This document shows positions 34,763-46,500 of a stretch of DNA of 64,000 nucleotides, piece by piece (the first letter of the stretch is position 1; the number at the start of each line of letters is the position of its first letter). The stretch comes from Ophioderma brevispina (lineage: Eukaryota; Echinodermata; Ophiuroidea; Amphilepidida; Ophiodermatidae). Position numbers and translations under genes: made by a program. The notes beneath the pieces were generated by a model that did no database searches, had not been told where the DNA came from, and saw nothing but the letters and a program-made list of their open reading frames with translations. Location: the NCBI GenBank assembly GCA_023653785.1, contig JAMKCH010001597.1, positions 17,645 through 81,644 of the forward strand, written 5' to 3'.

Positions 34763-37686
34763 GTGTTTAAGTTAAACCAGAGTTAGTCCTTCCAGAATGA
34801 TCCTATATTTCTTTTAATGTACAGTGTAAGTGTTACGTAATATACAAGGGGAACATTCCTTTCAATGATGGCATTGTAGGCCATCCATGAAGAATTTTCA
34901 TACCTCACAATGTATTAGCATCACACTTTCGTGTTTGTTTGAAATAAAATCAACTACCCTGTTTTAAACTTGGGTTAAAGTTTGGGACCTCCCTTTGAGA
35001 ATACTCAACCTTGATATGTGTTACAAATGTTTTAAAAACCAGAATTGTTGTTATATGCAGAATCATTGTAATTTTTTGTAGTTTGATATGATTATTTTTA
35101 AGTGAAAAAAAATTGCTGAAAAAAAATGATTGTTCCAAATTCTGAACTACTTGGAACTTTCACTGAATGCTAACGCTTCATTCAGTTTATCAGAGATGAT
35201 TGGATACAGGGAGTTATTTTTGTTGTAATTCCTTTATTTGATTTTTCAAAACAACATGCATTTGGTGTTTTTACCACCCCTTATTTTAATCATGTGCCCA
35301 AAACGCCTATGAAAGCTTAATTTTGTCCACTTCTACCCTTACTTATTACAGACTGAGTAATTGAGTAATACCAAATTTCTGATTTTTGCAGCTGCAACAG
35401 ATATATCCACAACCTGATTTTGAACTACAACAATTATTTCAAGCAAACCATATCGTATTTGTTAAACCCCTACAAACCAAATTACTTTGCAGGTTGACAG
35501 CAAGCTCGGACACAGTGGACACAATGTGGGGACCAAAAGCATATTTCATGCTGTCCTGAGAAATATAACCAGGGTCTACTAACAATAATGAACTGGTAAA
35601 AGTCAACATTTGGACTCTCAGAGGTCTGTTATGGAACTGTTGTGTGAAAACTCCATTGACTAAAATAAGGTCTGTCTTTCATGCTCTTTGCATGTTTTTT
35701 CTTTGATCTGAGTGAAAAAAGGCAATGCAGTCAGGCTGTTTAAATAGTGTTTGTTTGTAGTACACATGGTTTGAGTGATGGGTATTGTGTGATGCACACC
35801 TATTTTACCAGCAATATTAAAATGTGAAAATCACTCTATGGGGAACTATGAATCTGATCTTTCAAAGTGGGGGTTTTCATTTGTATTTGCTTGGGGCCAA
35901 GAAGGGTCAAATGTGTATCAAAGAACAGTGGTAGAGGGGCAAACACCCTCAAATTCCTTCTTTCTTCTGTATTGTCAATGATTGCGAAGCCAATGCTATT
36001 TGCCAAGGCTGGGGATTTGGGGCTCTGTTTGCCTTGTTCATAATGCCCCAACATTGAAAATCATCAATTCCGTATTTATAAAATGCAAAATGACATTTCA
36101 AAATCTCAGCATAGACTAGAGGTCCTGCATAGAGATGATGGAGGCATATCACCAACACAATTATGATTCCATTTTTTTTAGCTTCATTGCTCCAGTAGTT
36201 TGGACATTAGAAGCTTAAAACACGCACTCGATGTAAATAAAATTTTTTCTGGCTAATGTGTTTGTAGCCAACCTGTACAAGCAACAATTATTTTTGTATC
36301 CAAAAACCTGTATAGCAAACCCTCATGGCGTGCAAACCATGACCAATGGTGCAGTTACCACCTATGCGGCAATGCACCCAACAAGCAGAGTTTGAAAACA
36401 GCAAAGAAAGTCTAGAACAGCACTGCTAGTAGCGCACATCAACTGTTAACCTCCTCACCAGTTAATCGTTCAGTCTGTTATCGATCTTTCCAGCCAAAAT
36501 TGTTTTTTTTCACATTCTACTCACACTTGAATCTCGCCTCTTAGTGTTGTCATGTCATCATTTTTTAAGATGGATGAACTATTATTAAGCCAAAAGCAAT
36601 ACCATAACTGTATGGGTATCCATGTTTTGAGTATAATCTAATCTTTGGGGAAAATTTCAGAATGAGACTAAATTCTTTGAAAAAAAAATGGTAACATTAA
36701 TCATCACAAAGTCTAACTCAAGCATCAACTTTGTAACATTTTCGGATACCAAACTTATTCTATTGCACAGAGATATGAAATTCTATAAACTTGTACTAAA
36801 CGGGAAATAATGCCTAATTTTGGCCTGATGGATATGCTCACTTTTGCATGGAATCCACATCAATTATACTCCCACCCTAACCATTTTTCAACCACTAGCA
36901 TCCCCCAAGATCAATGTCCCTTTAATACTTGAATACTTACGTTACTACTGGTTTAATCTCTAGAGGCCAACCGTTATTTTTCAAGACAAACCCCTACAGA
37001 TGATCAACGAAATTGAAAAGTTTCAAAGAACCATTCAAAAAGATTAACAAAATAAAACAACACAAGCATTTAAAACACATAAATTACCTGAAATCAACTG
37101 TGATCACATATTGACTGAAAGTGATGGTACTTGTGAAGTATAAAGAGGGGGGGGGCAATCAGAGTGCGAGTATATTGGTCATTTCCAGCATTTGCTTGTG
37201 AATTCACAACACCACACTGGTTTTTCTCAGCCTGTGGTCAGTCTTTGGCCTCTTTCCTTAATGTACTAGTATAGTGTTATATTTTGGCATAAAATGGTAT
37301 CATGATGTTGGTACATGTGTAATATTGTACAAATAGAGAAAAACATTTAAAAAAAATTGATTTGATACTATATAATTATTGAAATACCACTATGTGACGT
37401 TTCTGTATACGATTAATTTTGTTGGTGATTTTTTTTTTTCGTACATTTTTTAAAGATAAGTCAGGAGGATATTGCTATGGTGTTCTTTCTGACTGTTGTT
37501 GGATCCAGGAATTCTATGCATCTCCAAAACAAATGAAAAATCAATTCACTTTGGGATCAAAGATGTTCTCACGAATTCTTTATGTGGTCCAGATTGCAAT
37601 ATTTGTGCTTCAAAATATTGTTGGCATTTTGTGTTAAAACTAAAAGTTGGCAAACAAGTTTTTTTGAGTAATTTGATGGTGATGAT
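34763..37686. other. No gene recognised
   Basis: Nearly 3 kb of AT-rich sequence with only short frames. A G run lies at about 37147-37156. I see no domain, RNA motif or clear inverted repeat. Confidence 0.4.
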
Positions 37687-38010
37687 TTAAAGAGACATGA
37701 GGACATTTCCAGAAAGAAGCATGCCCCATTTTTTTTATCCAGTTTTTTTTTCATATTTGAAATGCTTACCAATGCATTAGATCACACCTGAAGTGAATAA
37801 GCTGAATATGCTGTCTCTATGTAATAAGATGGTGATTTAGTATTTTCTTTTGTGCACAACAGAAAATCAAAACATGCTTTTCTATACGAACAATTACGAC
37901 AGCAGGCAGGTTCAAAACATAGTTTTGAGGTGTTTTTATTCAGTAGGTGTTCTACAAACCGATCAAGTGCAAATTGAGAGAAATTTGTATCGTCAAAAAA
38001 AAATATCTAA
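37687..38010 (+). mobile_element. MITE family C, copy C2
   Basis: It begins TTAAAGAGACATGAGGAC (TTAA 37687-37690) and is collinear with C1 (29195-29567) through ATTTGAAATGCTTACC, CCTGAAGTGAATAAGC, AGATGGTGATTTAGTATTTT, AACAATTACGACAGCAGGC and GAGAGAAATTTGTATCGTC. The right TTAA is not recognisable. Confidence 0.74.
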
Positions 38011-39448
38011 TTGAAAAATGCTCAGATTGTGCTACATAGACCGCATGTCAGTTTGCTCTCTCTGCACAGCTTTCCCATTTGTGGTGAAGGGGTGAATAGT
38101 TTTGTCATGTATATCCCAATATATTTGCCAAATCTACAAATTATAGTTAGTTTACAAGCTATATCATTATTTTCAAGGTACTGGGCCAAAATTTCAGAAT
38201 AGTCACAATCTTCAAAATGGTATGAAATTATTTGTCTTTAACAAAAAAGTATTGGTTGCATTAAATATGACTCATGGGGGGGTGGTCATTAGCAATTAAA
38301 TTGCTTGGAAAATGGAAAAGGTTAACTGAGGAATCATATATACTGTTGTTGTCAGCAATGGGATTGCATGTTTTTTGGCTTTCTTGGGGGATGCAGCAAT
38401 TATATATGATGGCAGCGTCACCACCAGCATCACAATTTTTTTTGATGCAGGAAATGAGGGGTAATGAAATTCGGGGGGGGGGGCAAAATTGTAGGGGGAA
38501 AGATGGAGTAGTGTCATTTTGGGCTCAGGGGTAACCATTTTTAAAACTTAATGTTTTTAATTACTTATTTGTCAAACCCATTGCCATTTGAAAATTATTA
38601 TTTTGTTTGTATTTTTAAAGTTGGGTCTAATCTTGCTATTTTTGGGAGAGGGGACCAGGGTAAAGAAAAATATGCCCCTTTCTCACTCAGCTGGTGCAAC
38701 TATTGTTAGATTTTCAAGGGACTAAGCTATCCCATTCTATTTTAGGGTACCTCTTACCTGGAAAAAGGAAGGGTACCCTAATTGAGAATATTGTAGAGAT
38801 TAGGGTTAACATATTTTTGCCTGAATTTGGCTCTTGAGAAACAAACTGAGCCTTCTTCAGTCACAAAAAATATGTAATTTTAAGGAATTTTTAAATGCCC
38901 AATTTAAAGTGACATTCAAAGATCAAGTACAGTGGTGATCCAGCAGAGGTAATCATTACCTCTTCTGTTGTCTCCTAATTCTTCACAGGACCACAAAAAT
39001 ACACCTGTGCTGAAAATTTCAATTGGTTTCTAACACCCTGTCTTAATTTTATGAGTACCAGTACTTAAGCCCACTCAAGGAAACACCATAGAAAGAATAG
39101 TCAACTGCACACTGAACTCTTAACATGACTTGAGAGTGTAGTTATCGTGCACATGATCATGTTGAAGAGTCTAATTTAACTTTATGGGGCAATATTTATG
39201 TCATCAACTTGGTATTACAGAAACTAATTGCTTCCTTGTTCAGGGCCACTAGGACATGTTATGATGTCATTTAGTAAAGTTACAAATAAAAGCATGTATG
39301 ACTTTCATAAAAGTTCAATGTCCAAGGTTTCTGTAAAATGGCATTCTGTGAGAGGTTTATCACCTTTTCCATCTCAGAAAATTGGCTTTTGTATTGTCCA
39401 TTACCTCCATCTTCCATCATCTATGAATACATACACATGATAATAATT
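38011..39448. other. No gene recognised; one palindrome
   Basis: This contains the near-perfect palindrome listed at 38941-38967 and a G run at about 38474-38483. Short frames here are unsupported. Confidence 0.4.
38941..38967. repeat. 27-bp near-perfect palindrome
   Basis: CAGCAGAGGTAAT, a single central C, then ATTACCTCTTCTG. All but one of 13 pairs are complementary. Too short to classify; a protein-binding site or chance. Confidence 0.75.
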
Positions 39449-39806
39449 TTAAAGGTGCAACGAGAGATTTAAAGTCGTCCATATTTTCTGTGATATGGAG
39501 TGATTGCATATAGATCAGACATGCGATAGATTCCCTACCTTTTATTTGGCTACAGAAATAACTTAAAATGAAAACAAAAAGTGATTTGTATATTTGCTGA
39601 TATATCAATAGAAACATAGGCTGAATTTTGTATTTGCTCCTATAGGAAATCAGAAATTTCACAATTTTGGTACCAAAGAAACAGTTTTCAGCTTAATCCT
39701 TTCAGATGGGGATATTTTTGATAGAAAGGTTTACACCAGTGCAAAAATCAGAATATTCATATTTTTAGGGACACCTGTTATTTGAAATCTCTTGTTGCAC
39801 CTTTAA
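39449..39806 (+). mobile_element. MITE family B, reference copy B4
   Basis: TTAA is present at 39449-39452 and 39803-39806. The left end is TTAAAGGTGCAACGAGAGAT and the right end read inward TTAAAGGTGCAACAAGAGAT, one mismatch in 20, the best inverted repeat of the TTAA families here. Length is 358 bp. It is non-coding. It is followed within 30 bp by a short E-family terminus (39835-39862). Confidence 0.92.
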
Positions 39807-39834
39807 AAGCAAAAATCAGGTCATTTCAATTTTA

Positions 39835-39862
39835 GTTAGAGGCACTATCAGTGATTTGCTAA
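39835..39862 (-). mobile_element. MITE family E terminal fragment
   Basis: GAGGCACTATCAGTGATTTGC matches the inward-read right terminus of E3 (GACACTATCAGTGATTTGC). The remainder of the element is not recognisable. Confidence 0.55.
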
Positions 39863-39941
39863 ATAAAAAAAATGAAAAAAAAACCCACAAAAGATCAGCA
39901 AAGTTTTAAAACTATTCTTGCCCAGCCAGCTTCTTCTTGCA

Positions 39942-39957
39942 TAATAATAATAATAAT
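39942..39957 (+). repeat. (ATA)n microsatellite
   Basis: Five consecutive ATA/TAA units, directly beside the hairpin at 39960-40062. Confidence 0.8.
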
Positions 39958-39959
39958 TT

Positions 39960-40062
39960 GGTTGATAACAAAAAGTATCACCCTCGCTAAGAAAATATCT
40001 AGCTTGTCTTTGACTCGCCCAAAATTTGATCTAGGCTCAGGTGATATTTTTTGTTATCAACC
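39960..40062. repeat. 103-bp hairpin with 23-bp arms
   Basis: GGTTGATAACAAAAAGTATC followed by ACC is matched at the other end by GGTGATATTTTTTGTTATC followed by AACC. The arms pair at all but one position around a loop of about 57 bases. It may be a very small MITE. Adjacent ATA repeats suggest insertion at a microsatellite. Confidence 0.8.
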
Positions 40063-41363
40063 CCAAGATCCTCCCATTGATCTCCTGCTTTTACAGAAGA
40101 ATCATTTTGCCACAAGTATTTTTATTGCATTTTACACAGTATTACACAGCACATAGGCAACATTTTTCAACTCAGAAATAAATGCAAAATGAAATCACAA
40201 TTGAAAACAATCAATGAATTTCATTAGAAGTAATGTTGAGGTCTATCATTTAATTACATTTTAAACGGATGGGGGCATGGACAGTCATATTAAGACTAGA
40301 AAATAGGAGAGCCTTTAAGCGGCAAACTAGCACACTGGCAAAGAGAAAAAGGAAAACGTTATATTGGCCGAGTCGGCCAGAGGGACCCAGACATAGAATG
40401 TATGCCAAGTCATACTCACCCTGTAGGCCTAGCATGCATTTGCTTTACTCTTTTGTGTATGACAAATGAATACAACAACTTGTCAACAACTTTTAGGATA
40501 TCCATATGACTGATTCACAAACATTGACTCAAAATGAAAGTCTGTGAAAATTTGACATTAAGTGTACTTTTGGGTATGTTTTAAAAGGTTCATTTGATCA
40601 TGATGGCTGTGCCGTCTTGTTGATTTTAACAATTTTATAAAACAAAACAAAATAAAAGCTATTTTCTGGATTCAGAGATCTGGATATTATGATCTTCATC
40701 TTCTGTGACATATTTCCTTTTTAATATGATCCATAGATTTTGTAACAGAAGTGTTCAAAATATTACAAGAATATTGAATAGAATTTTGGCAAATGGCTAC
40801 ATCGATCTGGCCATAGCTGAAGGAATTGGGTAGCTGTATTTCAGCAAGTTAGAACTATTAAGATTTGGTACGTGTGTCAAAGGTGATGATAAAACCTTCA
40901 ATTAACACTTCTTTTGAAGCGTAGTGATTCAATAACGGTGGCAAATATTATTCACTTAATAATACACAAGATTGACTAATCAGACAATTCATCAAAAGGA
41001 TGAAAAGTAATCAGTAACAGCAAGTAATTGGGGAGAACAAGTTGAGAAATGAAATTCTAAAATAACTTCATCTCATTCCACTGCATTTTCACAAGGTATA
41101 AGCAAGCTGGGCTTCTGGTTTATCACTTTTAAGCTGTTCTGACACGTATCTAAACTGATACATTGTAGTGTCAAGACTGGGCAGTGAAAGCCCAACCGCG
41201 TTAACCGGCACTTTGAAAAGAATAACTCATTCACAGTGACTTGAAATCTTTAACACCTTGATATGGAGATGGGCAATTTCCACAGCGCTGTAGGCTTCAT
41301 TCCAAAAGCCAGTAATAATGTCTTTACCAGGCGTATTAGGATATTTGAGCTTTTATTATTAAG
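40063..41363. other. No gene recognised
   Basis: No supported feature. Confidence 0.4.
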
Positions 41364-41807
41364 GGGCTATTCCAGAAAAAAAAATGCCCCCCCCCCTCTT
41401 AGAGGGTTCCGGAATTCCAGATTTTTTGTCACTTTTGAAAAGCTTGGGAATTCCAGAATTGAATGTCTAATATGGGGTGAGGAATTCCAGCCATTTTAGG
41501 TATAGAGGGTGAAGGAATTCCAAGGTTTTACGATTTCAGAGGAAAATTACGGAAAAAAAAACTCAATATTTTCAACACCATCTATACCCCTAAACCATAT
41601 TTCCTATGGGAAGTCCATGTTTTTACATTGGTAGTCTAGGAATCCTGGAATTTACGGAATAGTATTGTCCAGAATTCCTGTAATTTAGGAGGAAGGTAGC
41701 GTCTGGATTCCAGATAAATGAAGATAGACAGGAATTCCAGATATTTTGTGAACAAAATTGTTTGCCCTCTATAGGGGGGGGGGGGATTTTTTTTCTGGAA
41801 TTAGCCC
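41364..41807. mobile_element. 444-bp MITE packed with GGAATTCC words
   Basis: The left end GGGCTATTCCAGAAAAAAAA, then ATG and a C run, is mirrored by the right end which, read inward, is GGGCTAATTCCAGAAAAAAA and a C run. This is an imperfect inverted repeat of about 31 bp. The interior has at least eight variants of GGAATTCCAG or its complement. No clear target duplication. It is non-coding; the open frame crossing its left end is incidental. Confidence 0.82.
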
Positions 41808-43486
41808 AATGGTATACAAAGGAATCCTTGCAGCATTATCTGTGATTTATTCAAAATATGTAGCTATGTCCTCATTTTGCGTCCACAGCTGAATGCACTA
41901 GGTGTTTATGTTTGAAATGATGTAAGAATGTCAGCCCTGGACGAAGCTAAAACAAGGGATGATTTTTTTGGATAAAAATATCAGATCCAAACTGTTATGT
42001 ATGATGTTGGGTAGTAACAAATGCAGGGTTTAGGGATCAAGATTAGCATAAATAATTAGTGGAACTCTTTAGGTTGGGAATCATGTTTATCAAAGGAATA
42101 GTGATTAGGATTATGATTATAGTAATATGGTGGTTTAGAGTTTAACCTAACAGTACTGTAGTTAAACACCACAAATGGCCATTCGTGCCAATACATGAGT
42201 AAGAAAAAATGCACTAATCCGGATTGGTAGCGGTTTTGCGTCATCAATGGGCGAAACATATGGGGCCGAAATTGCTGGCTGGGCTAGCGACAACATAGTA
42301 CTGTGCTATTCCTGGTCATTCAGGCCCCTGGTTTGAGACCAACACGAATTTCTGATTTTTCCTTTTCCACCGTTATACTTCACCCCTCCTGGGACGTAGA
42401 CTAGAAAACAGTGGGAAGGTTCCCGGGATCATTAGGGTTAAGGTTACACAATTTACTATAGATGTATCATGGACCGACTGCAAAAAAGTTCTCTTTGAAA
42501 AATGTTTAGCTTCATACCTTTTCAGGCAGAACGGTAATACTACAATTAAGAGCAAAGATGGTCCATATCACAATTGGGAATATAAATGACTGATTGTGGC
42601 TTTAACTGAAGGCTAAAAATAAAACTTGGCAATATTAAGCTGGCTTGAAAAAGCTTGCAAATAATTAATTTCAGAGAACCTCTTTGTTGCTAATTCTCTC
42701 AAGATTGGTTGACATTTCAATTTGTGGTCTCTCTCTCATCTTTTTCTCTCTCTCAATGCCACTGTATAACATACTCAATGGTTTTGCATATGTGTTGGCA
42801 CATGTTACTAACAGAAGCTCCCATAACATGGGTACCAGTTAAAACCCCGTTGACAGTTATTTCGTCAGCGAGATTAATTGATTGTATAGATGCGCAGTAC
42901 TGTGCAGGAAATTTGTACATGGTGGTGAATATTATCACTTTATAGGATAGCTGTAGGTTTTAATTTGATCTTAAAATGATGCGATATGTAAGTATGTACT
43001 TTAAAAAACAAGGAAGGTTATTTCATGGATTATTTTTCAATGACGTTAAACCTTGTACTTAGTACATAGCTTAGGCTACCATAGTGAACCTATGCTCTAA
43101 TTCATGGGTAATCCACTCATGGATCTCAGCAGGGGGTTTCTGATGGACTTTTCATAGGAATGATACTGCATATTTAATAAAGTATGTGGTTCATAATTTG
43201 TCATTCTTTCCCTTCTGCTGTTTTATAGTTATTATAAATGATGTGAGTGTTATATGGGTTGGTTTACAATGGGACAAAAGTCATCGCATTCACTTTTTTT
43301 TTCCAATGACCAAATAAAGATTATCATAAATTAATTTGTGTTGTAGTGTTGTACACTTACACTGATTTGAATTCGCATTAGGAAAAAATGAATTACGTGT
43401 TTGCGTGGTGGTAGGCCAATCGTGTAACAGCCTCGGGAGTAGGGCGTCATGCTTGGTGTATAAACTTGAAATCGATAACGACTCTC
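41808..43486. other. No gene recognised
   Basis: A CT microsatellite (CTCTCTCTCATC...CTCTCTCTC) lies at about 42727-42755. No gene supported. Confidence 0.4.
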
Positions 43487-43681
43487 GTCTACACTAAAAA
43501 GTCGTAATACAATTACGACTGTATTCAATTACCCACAAATGAAAATTATGAGAGTCCTCATGAAATTCAACTTTTTGTAGTCCATCCTAATTACAATAGT
43601 TAACGGTTACCCTTATCACAGAAAATGAATCGATTACGACCCCTCAGTGAATTCAATGATGACTTTCTGCACAGTGTAAAC
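43487..43681. mobile_element. Short inverted-repeat element, ATTACGA-rich
   Basis: The left end is GTCTACACT then AAAAAGTC. The right end read inward is GTTTACACTGTGCAGAAAGTC. A GTCGTAATACAATTACGAC hairpin at 43500-43518 and a further ATTACGACC near the right end are inside. Boundaries and class are uncertain. Confidence 0.5.
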
Positions 43682-44384
43682 GCCCTATTAGTGATCCTGT
43701 CGAATTTATTTTGATTTGAACAAGCTGAATTCTCATAAAAAACAATTCTGTTATTACTTAAGGCTGGTTCTCACTTTCATCACTTCCCAATTAAAGACCA
43801 ATAATACTCCCTTCTGTAATCCCACCTTACAATTCTTTTTTTTTTCACTAGGCTCAGTCAGTCAGTCTGTGCGAGCTTGTAACAAAGTCTCCCATAGATT
43901 CCATATTAGTAGAAGATGCCTTGGGGTTGATCGGCTTTCATTGATTTGCAGTTTGTAGCTGTGTGTTTCCATCTGTTCAAGAGAGAGAATATCAAATGGT
44001 CCCATCAAACAAACAAATTGGTTCCAGCTACGTAAAAGTAGACACATCTCTGTGTAGGGGCCTACAATTTTAAAACAATTGTGGTTTAAAATGGTGAAAT
44101 TGGTTGTATATTTTTACAAAGGACTAGGTTAACTACAAGGGATATTTTGGTATGTTCTTAAAATTTGTGCTTGTCAGCACAAAATATTTTATGCTTAGTG
44201 TGGCCTGGGGGGGGGGGGGGACTTTTGAAATTTTTAAATGTTGTTTTTTTTTTGTAAAAGTGGACCGAACCCCTTCCTCTTGTGGACTTTGACTCTCATC
44301 ACCAAAAAGTAAAAGTGACTTTCTTGTCAAATTTTCTCCAAATTTTTAGACCTTTTTCGTCGTTCGTTTGCAAGTCCAAAATAA
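43682..44384. other. No gene; G and T runs
   Basis: A G run at about 44206-44220 is followed by a T run at about 44245-44254 in a segment resembling the low-complexity MITE remnants elsewhere. Nothing else is supported. Confidence 0.4.
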
Positions 44385-46500
44385 CAGTGGAAGATCCGTC
44401 TTCCAACCAGCCGACAGCCTCATCATCCAGCCGACCAGGCTGGAATTCCTCCTGGGGACCCGCAGACCCCACGTCATTATGATGCGGCCAATGGCCCGTG
44501 GCAGTCGTGGACAATCGCGTCCGTCGAAGGGCTCACTCCGATCCCGCGAAGAAGTTCTCCGTTACGACCAACGCCCAGCTCCATGGTCTGTTGAGGTGAC
44601 CCATGCTGTCCCATCAAGGTCAAAGCCTTTGGGCTTGCTAGATGGTCTGACCACAAACTGCTTTAGGTTCAAAGTAGAGGATGGCCATTGCTTACACACC
44701 CGTCACCGATCAGGATGATCGACTAGGGACCACCGCGACCGCAGCGCATGGGACCGGGTAGCAAAAGTGATTCTGTGGAATTCCCTGATCCCCAAAGGGT
44801 GTTGGTGGTGGGATAGGCCCCAGGTTCATCACACCTCTTGCGAGCTTGTCGCCTGAAGGCCTCTCCAAGGTCGGCAGGAGCTATGGCCAGCAGGACCAGA
44901 ATGGAAGGTATTCTACAGGCGTCGCCAAAAGGCAACCACCAACAAGTCGCACCGCATTCACCCAGAACGACACCAAATCCTGCGCGAATGCACGCCGCGA
45001 CGCCACACCGGCGCAAGCGCAACCAGCGGCGGAGGCATGCCAGGCAACAGCCGACGGCATGCAAGGCGCCAAAGGATGCACCCACCCAGCTCCCGCGGCC
45101 CCGGAGGAGGCCGACACGAGACCGCGCCCCGGCAGCGACCGCCGCCCCGGTGCGCCCGGATCGAAGGCAAGGCTGCGGCCCACCGTGACGCCAAGGCACC
45201 CCGGCGCTGGGGACGCGGACAGCCCTTCTCCATCCAGAGTGATGCCCAGTTCTCCCCCCGCGCACCGACCCGCAGGTGGAAAACAGAGCCGCGGTCCCGG
45301 GCCGCTGAGCCCCAAGTTGCCACCGTGGAAGAGAACTGGCCCACGCGACTAGGCCCCTTGAAACACCGTTTCCAAGGACCCAAAGCAACCAGCAGCCACT
45401 CCAAGCACCGCGACAGTTCCGCGAGGAGCACGGACAATCCCCCATGGCACATACTGGACGTAGAGTCGAAAAGAGACTGGGTGCCAGGGACAGCAGACAG
45501 AACCTTGTGGGACACCATCCGAAGTTTGCGGCTTCTACTGCGTTGCCCACCGATGTCTCCAGGACGAAAGGTCCGTCCCGGATGAGAAGCATAATGAACC
45601 CGACAAGCCCGACAGCAGGGAAGACCCTGAGTAGCCCGAGCAGAGGACCCCGGTGCCAGATCTGCATCGACGAAAGCAGTTAGGTATGAAGACTGCTCCA
45701 ACTTCTGATTCTTATGGAAGGCCGTCTCGATGTCACCAACCAGGTCTTGCCACCTGATCAGGCTGCTGATTCACCCCTTCGAAATCCAGCCGGGTGCGGG
45801 GCAAATCTGACCCGACCGCATCACCGACCCTGCCGAGCACCAGCCGCCCAAGCAGCCCACAGATGTAGACAGTAGCGCGACAGGTCCCGCCACCCCCGGG
45901 GCCACCCTCTGGCCCCGGGGCTCCAGACCGCAATGAACCCCTGAGTCCTTCCATCTGGAGGAATATTGACTTTTCCCATTCAAGTAGAAAGGAAGAGTTA
46001 GAGCCATCGCACAGCTTCGGGCGCCACATTCCCCAAGAACTCTATATGGATGCTGTCACCGCCAGGAGCCCTCCTTCCTGAGGAACTTAATTGCTTCGGT
46101 GATCTCATCGTAGGTTAATGGTTGGGACATGGGGCTTGACGGGGGAGAGGTTTGTAGAAGCTGTTTATCTCTGCATTAACAGCACGAGAGGGGCCCCCCG
46201 CCCGGGAGTGTGGTCTAAATTGCCACTTTCCATTGTTGACAAGTACTGAAGCGATGGAGTTTGCAGAGACAGGACACTGCTTTACTGGACAGCTACTCCG
46301 GTGAGCTTGTTGCTGGTGTTCCAGGCCTTGCGGCTTGAGTGGTAAAGTTGATATTGGATATCTCCTCCTCCCATCTGGTGCGTCTCTTTTTGGCACGCAG
46401 ATCCAGTAGTCTAGTTGCCCTTTTCTAATCTCTCAGTATCGCAGTTTGTTTACAATACGCTTGGTATAACTCGTCGCATTCCTTGTCCGCACAGGGGTGT
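44385..46500 (-). mobile_element. Decayed GC-rich Jockey-like non-LTR retrotransposon
   Basis: The minus-strand reading gives the following order. An endonuclease-RT linker (ARKRRTRWEEE-like, CPVSANSIASVLVNNGKWQF) lies near 46450-46200. TYDEITEAIKFLRK follows at about 46115-46075, then a WKDS and PVALLST segment near 45960-45860. DLPRTRLDF and DQVARLVGDIE lie near 45800-45740. TAYDTVWHRG-like and LLRVFP text lies near 45680-45620, and a PQGS-like remnant near 45520. A thumb block (ELGITLDGEGL..., CLGVTVGRSLAF) lies near 45250-45170. A C-terminal block (RRGVHSRRI, ECVRLVGGCLLATPVEYLP) lies near 45010-44905, then LAPADLGEAFRRQA. The QTMAHI-like cysteine region ends near 44390. Frames shift many times, so it is inactive. 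The long open frames on both strands at 44723-45701 arise from its high GC content and the scarcity of stop codons. Upstream endonuclease sequence is absent, indicating 5' truncation. Confidence 0.87.

Noticed and set aside
44723..45701. Long overlapping open frames on both strands (up to 314 residues)
   Set aside because: They come from the GC-rich decayed retrotransposon. The minus strand carries RT-like motifs spread over several frames, and the plus-strand frames are arginine/proline-rich with no domain.
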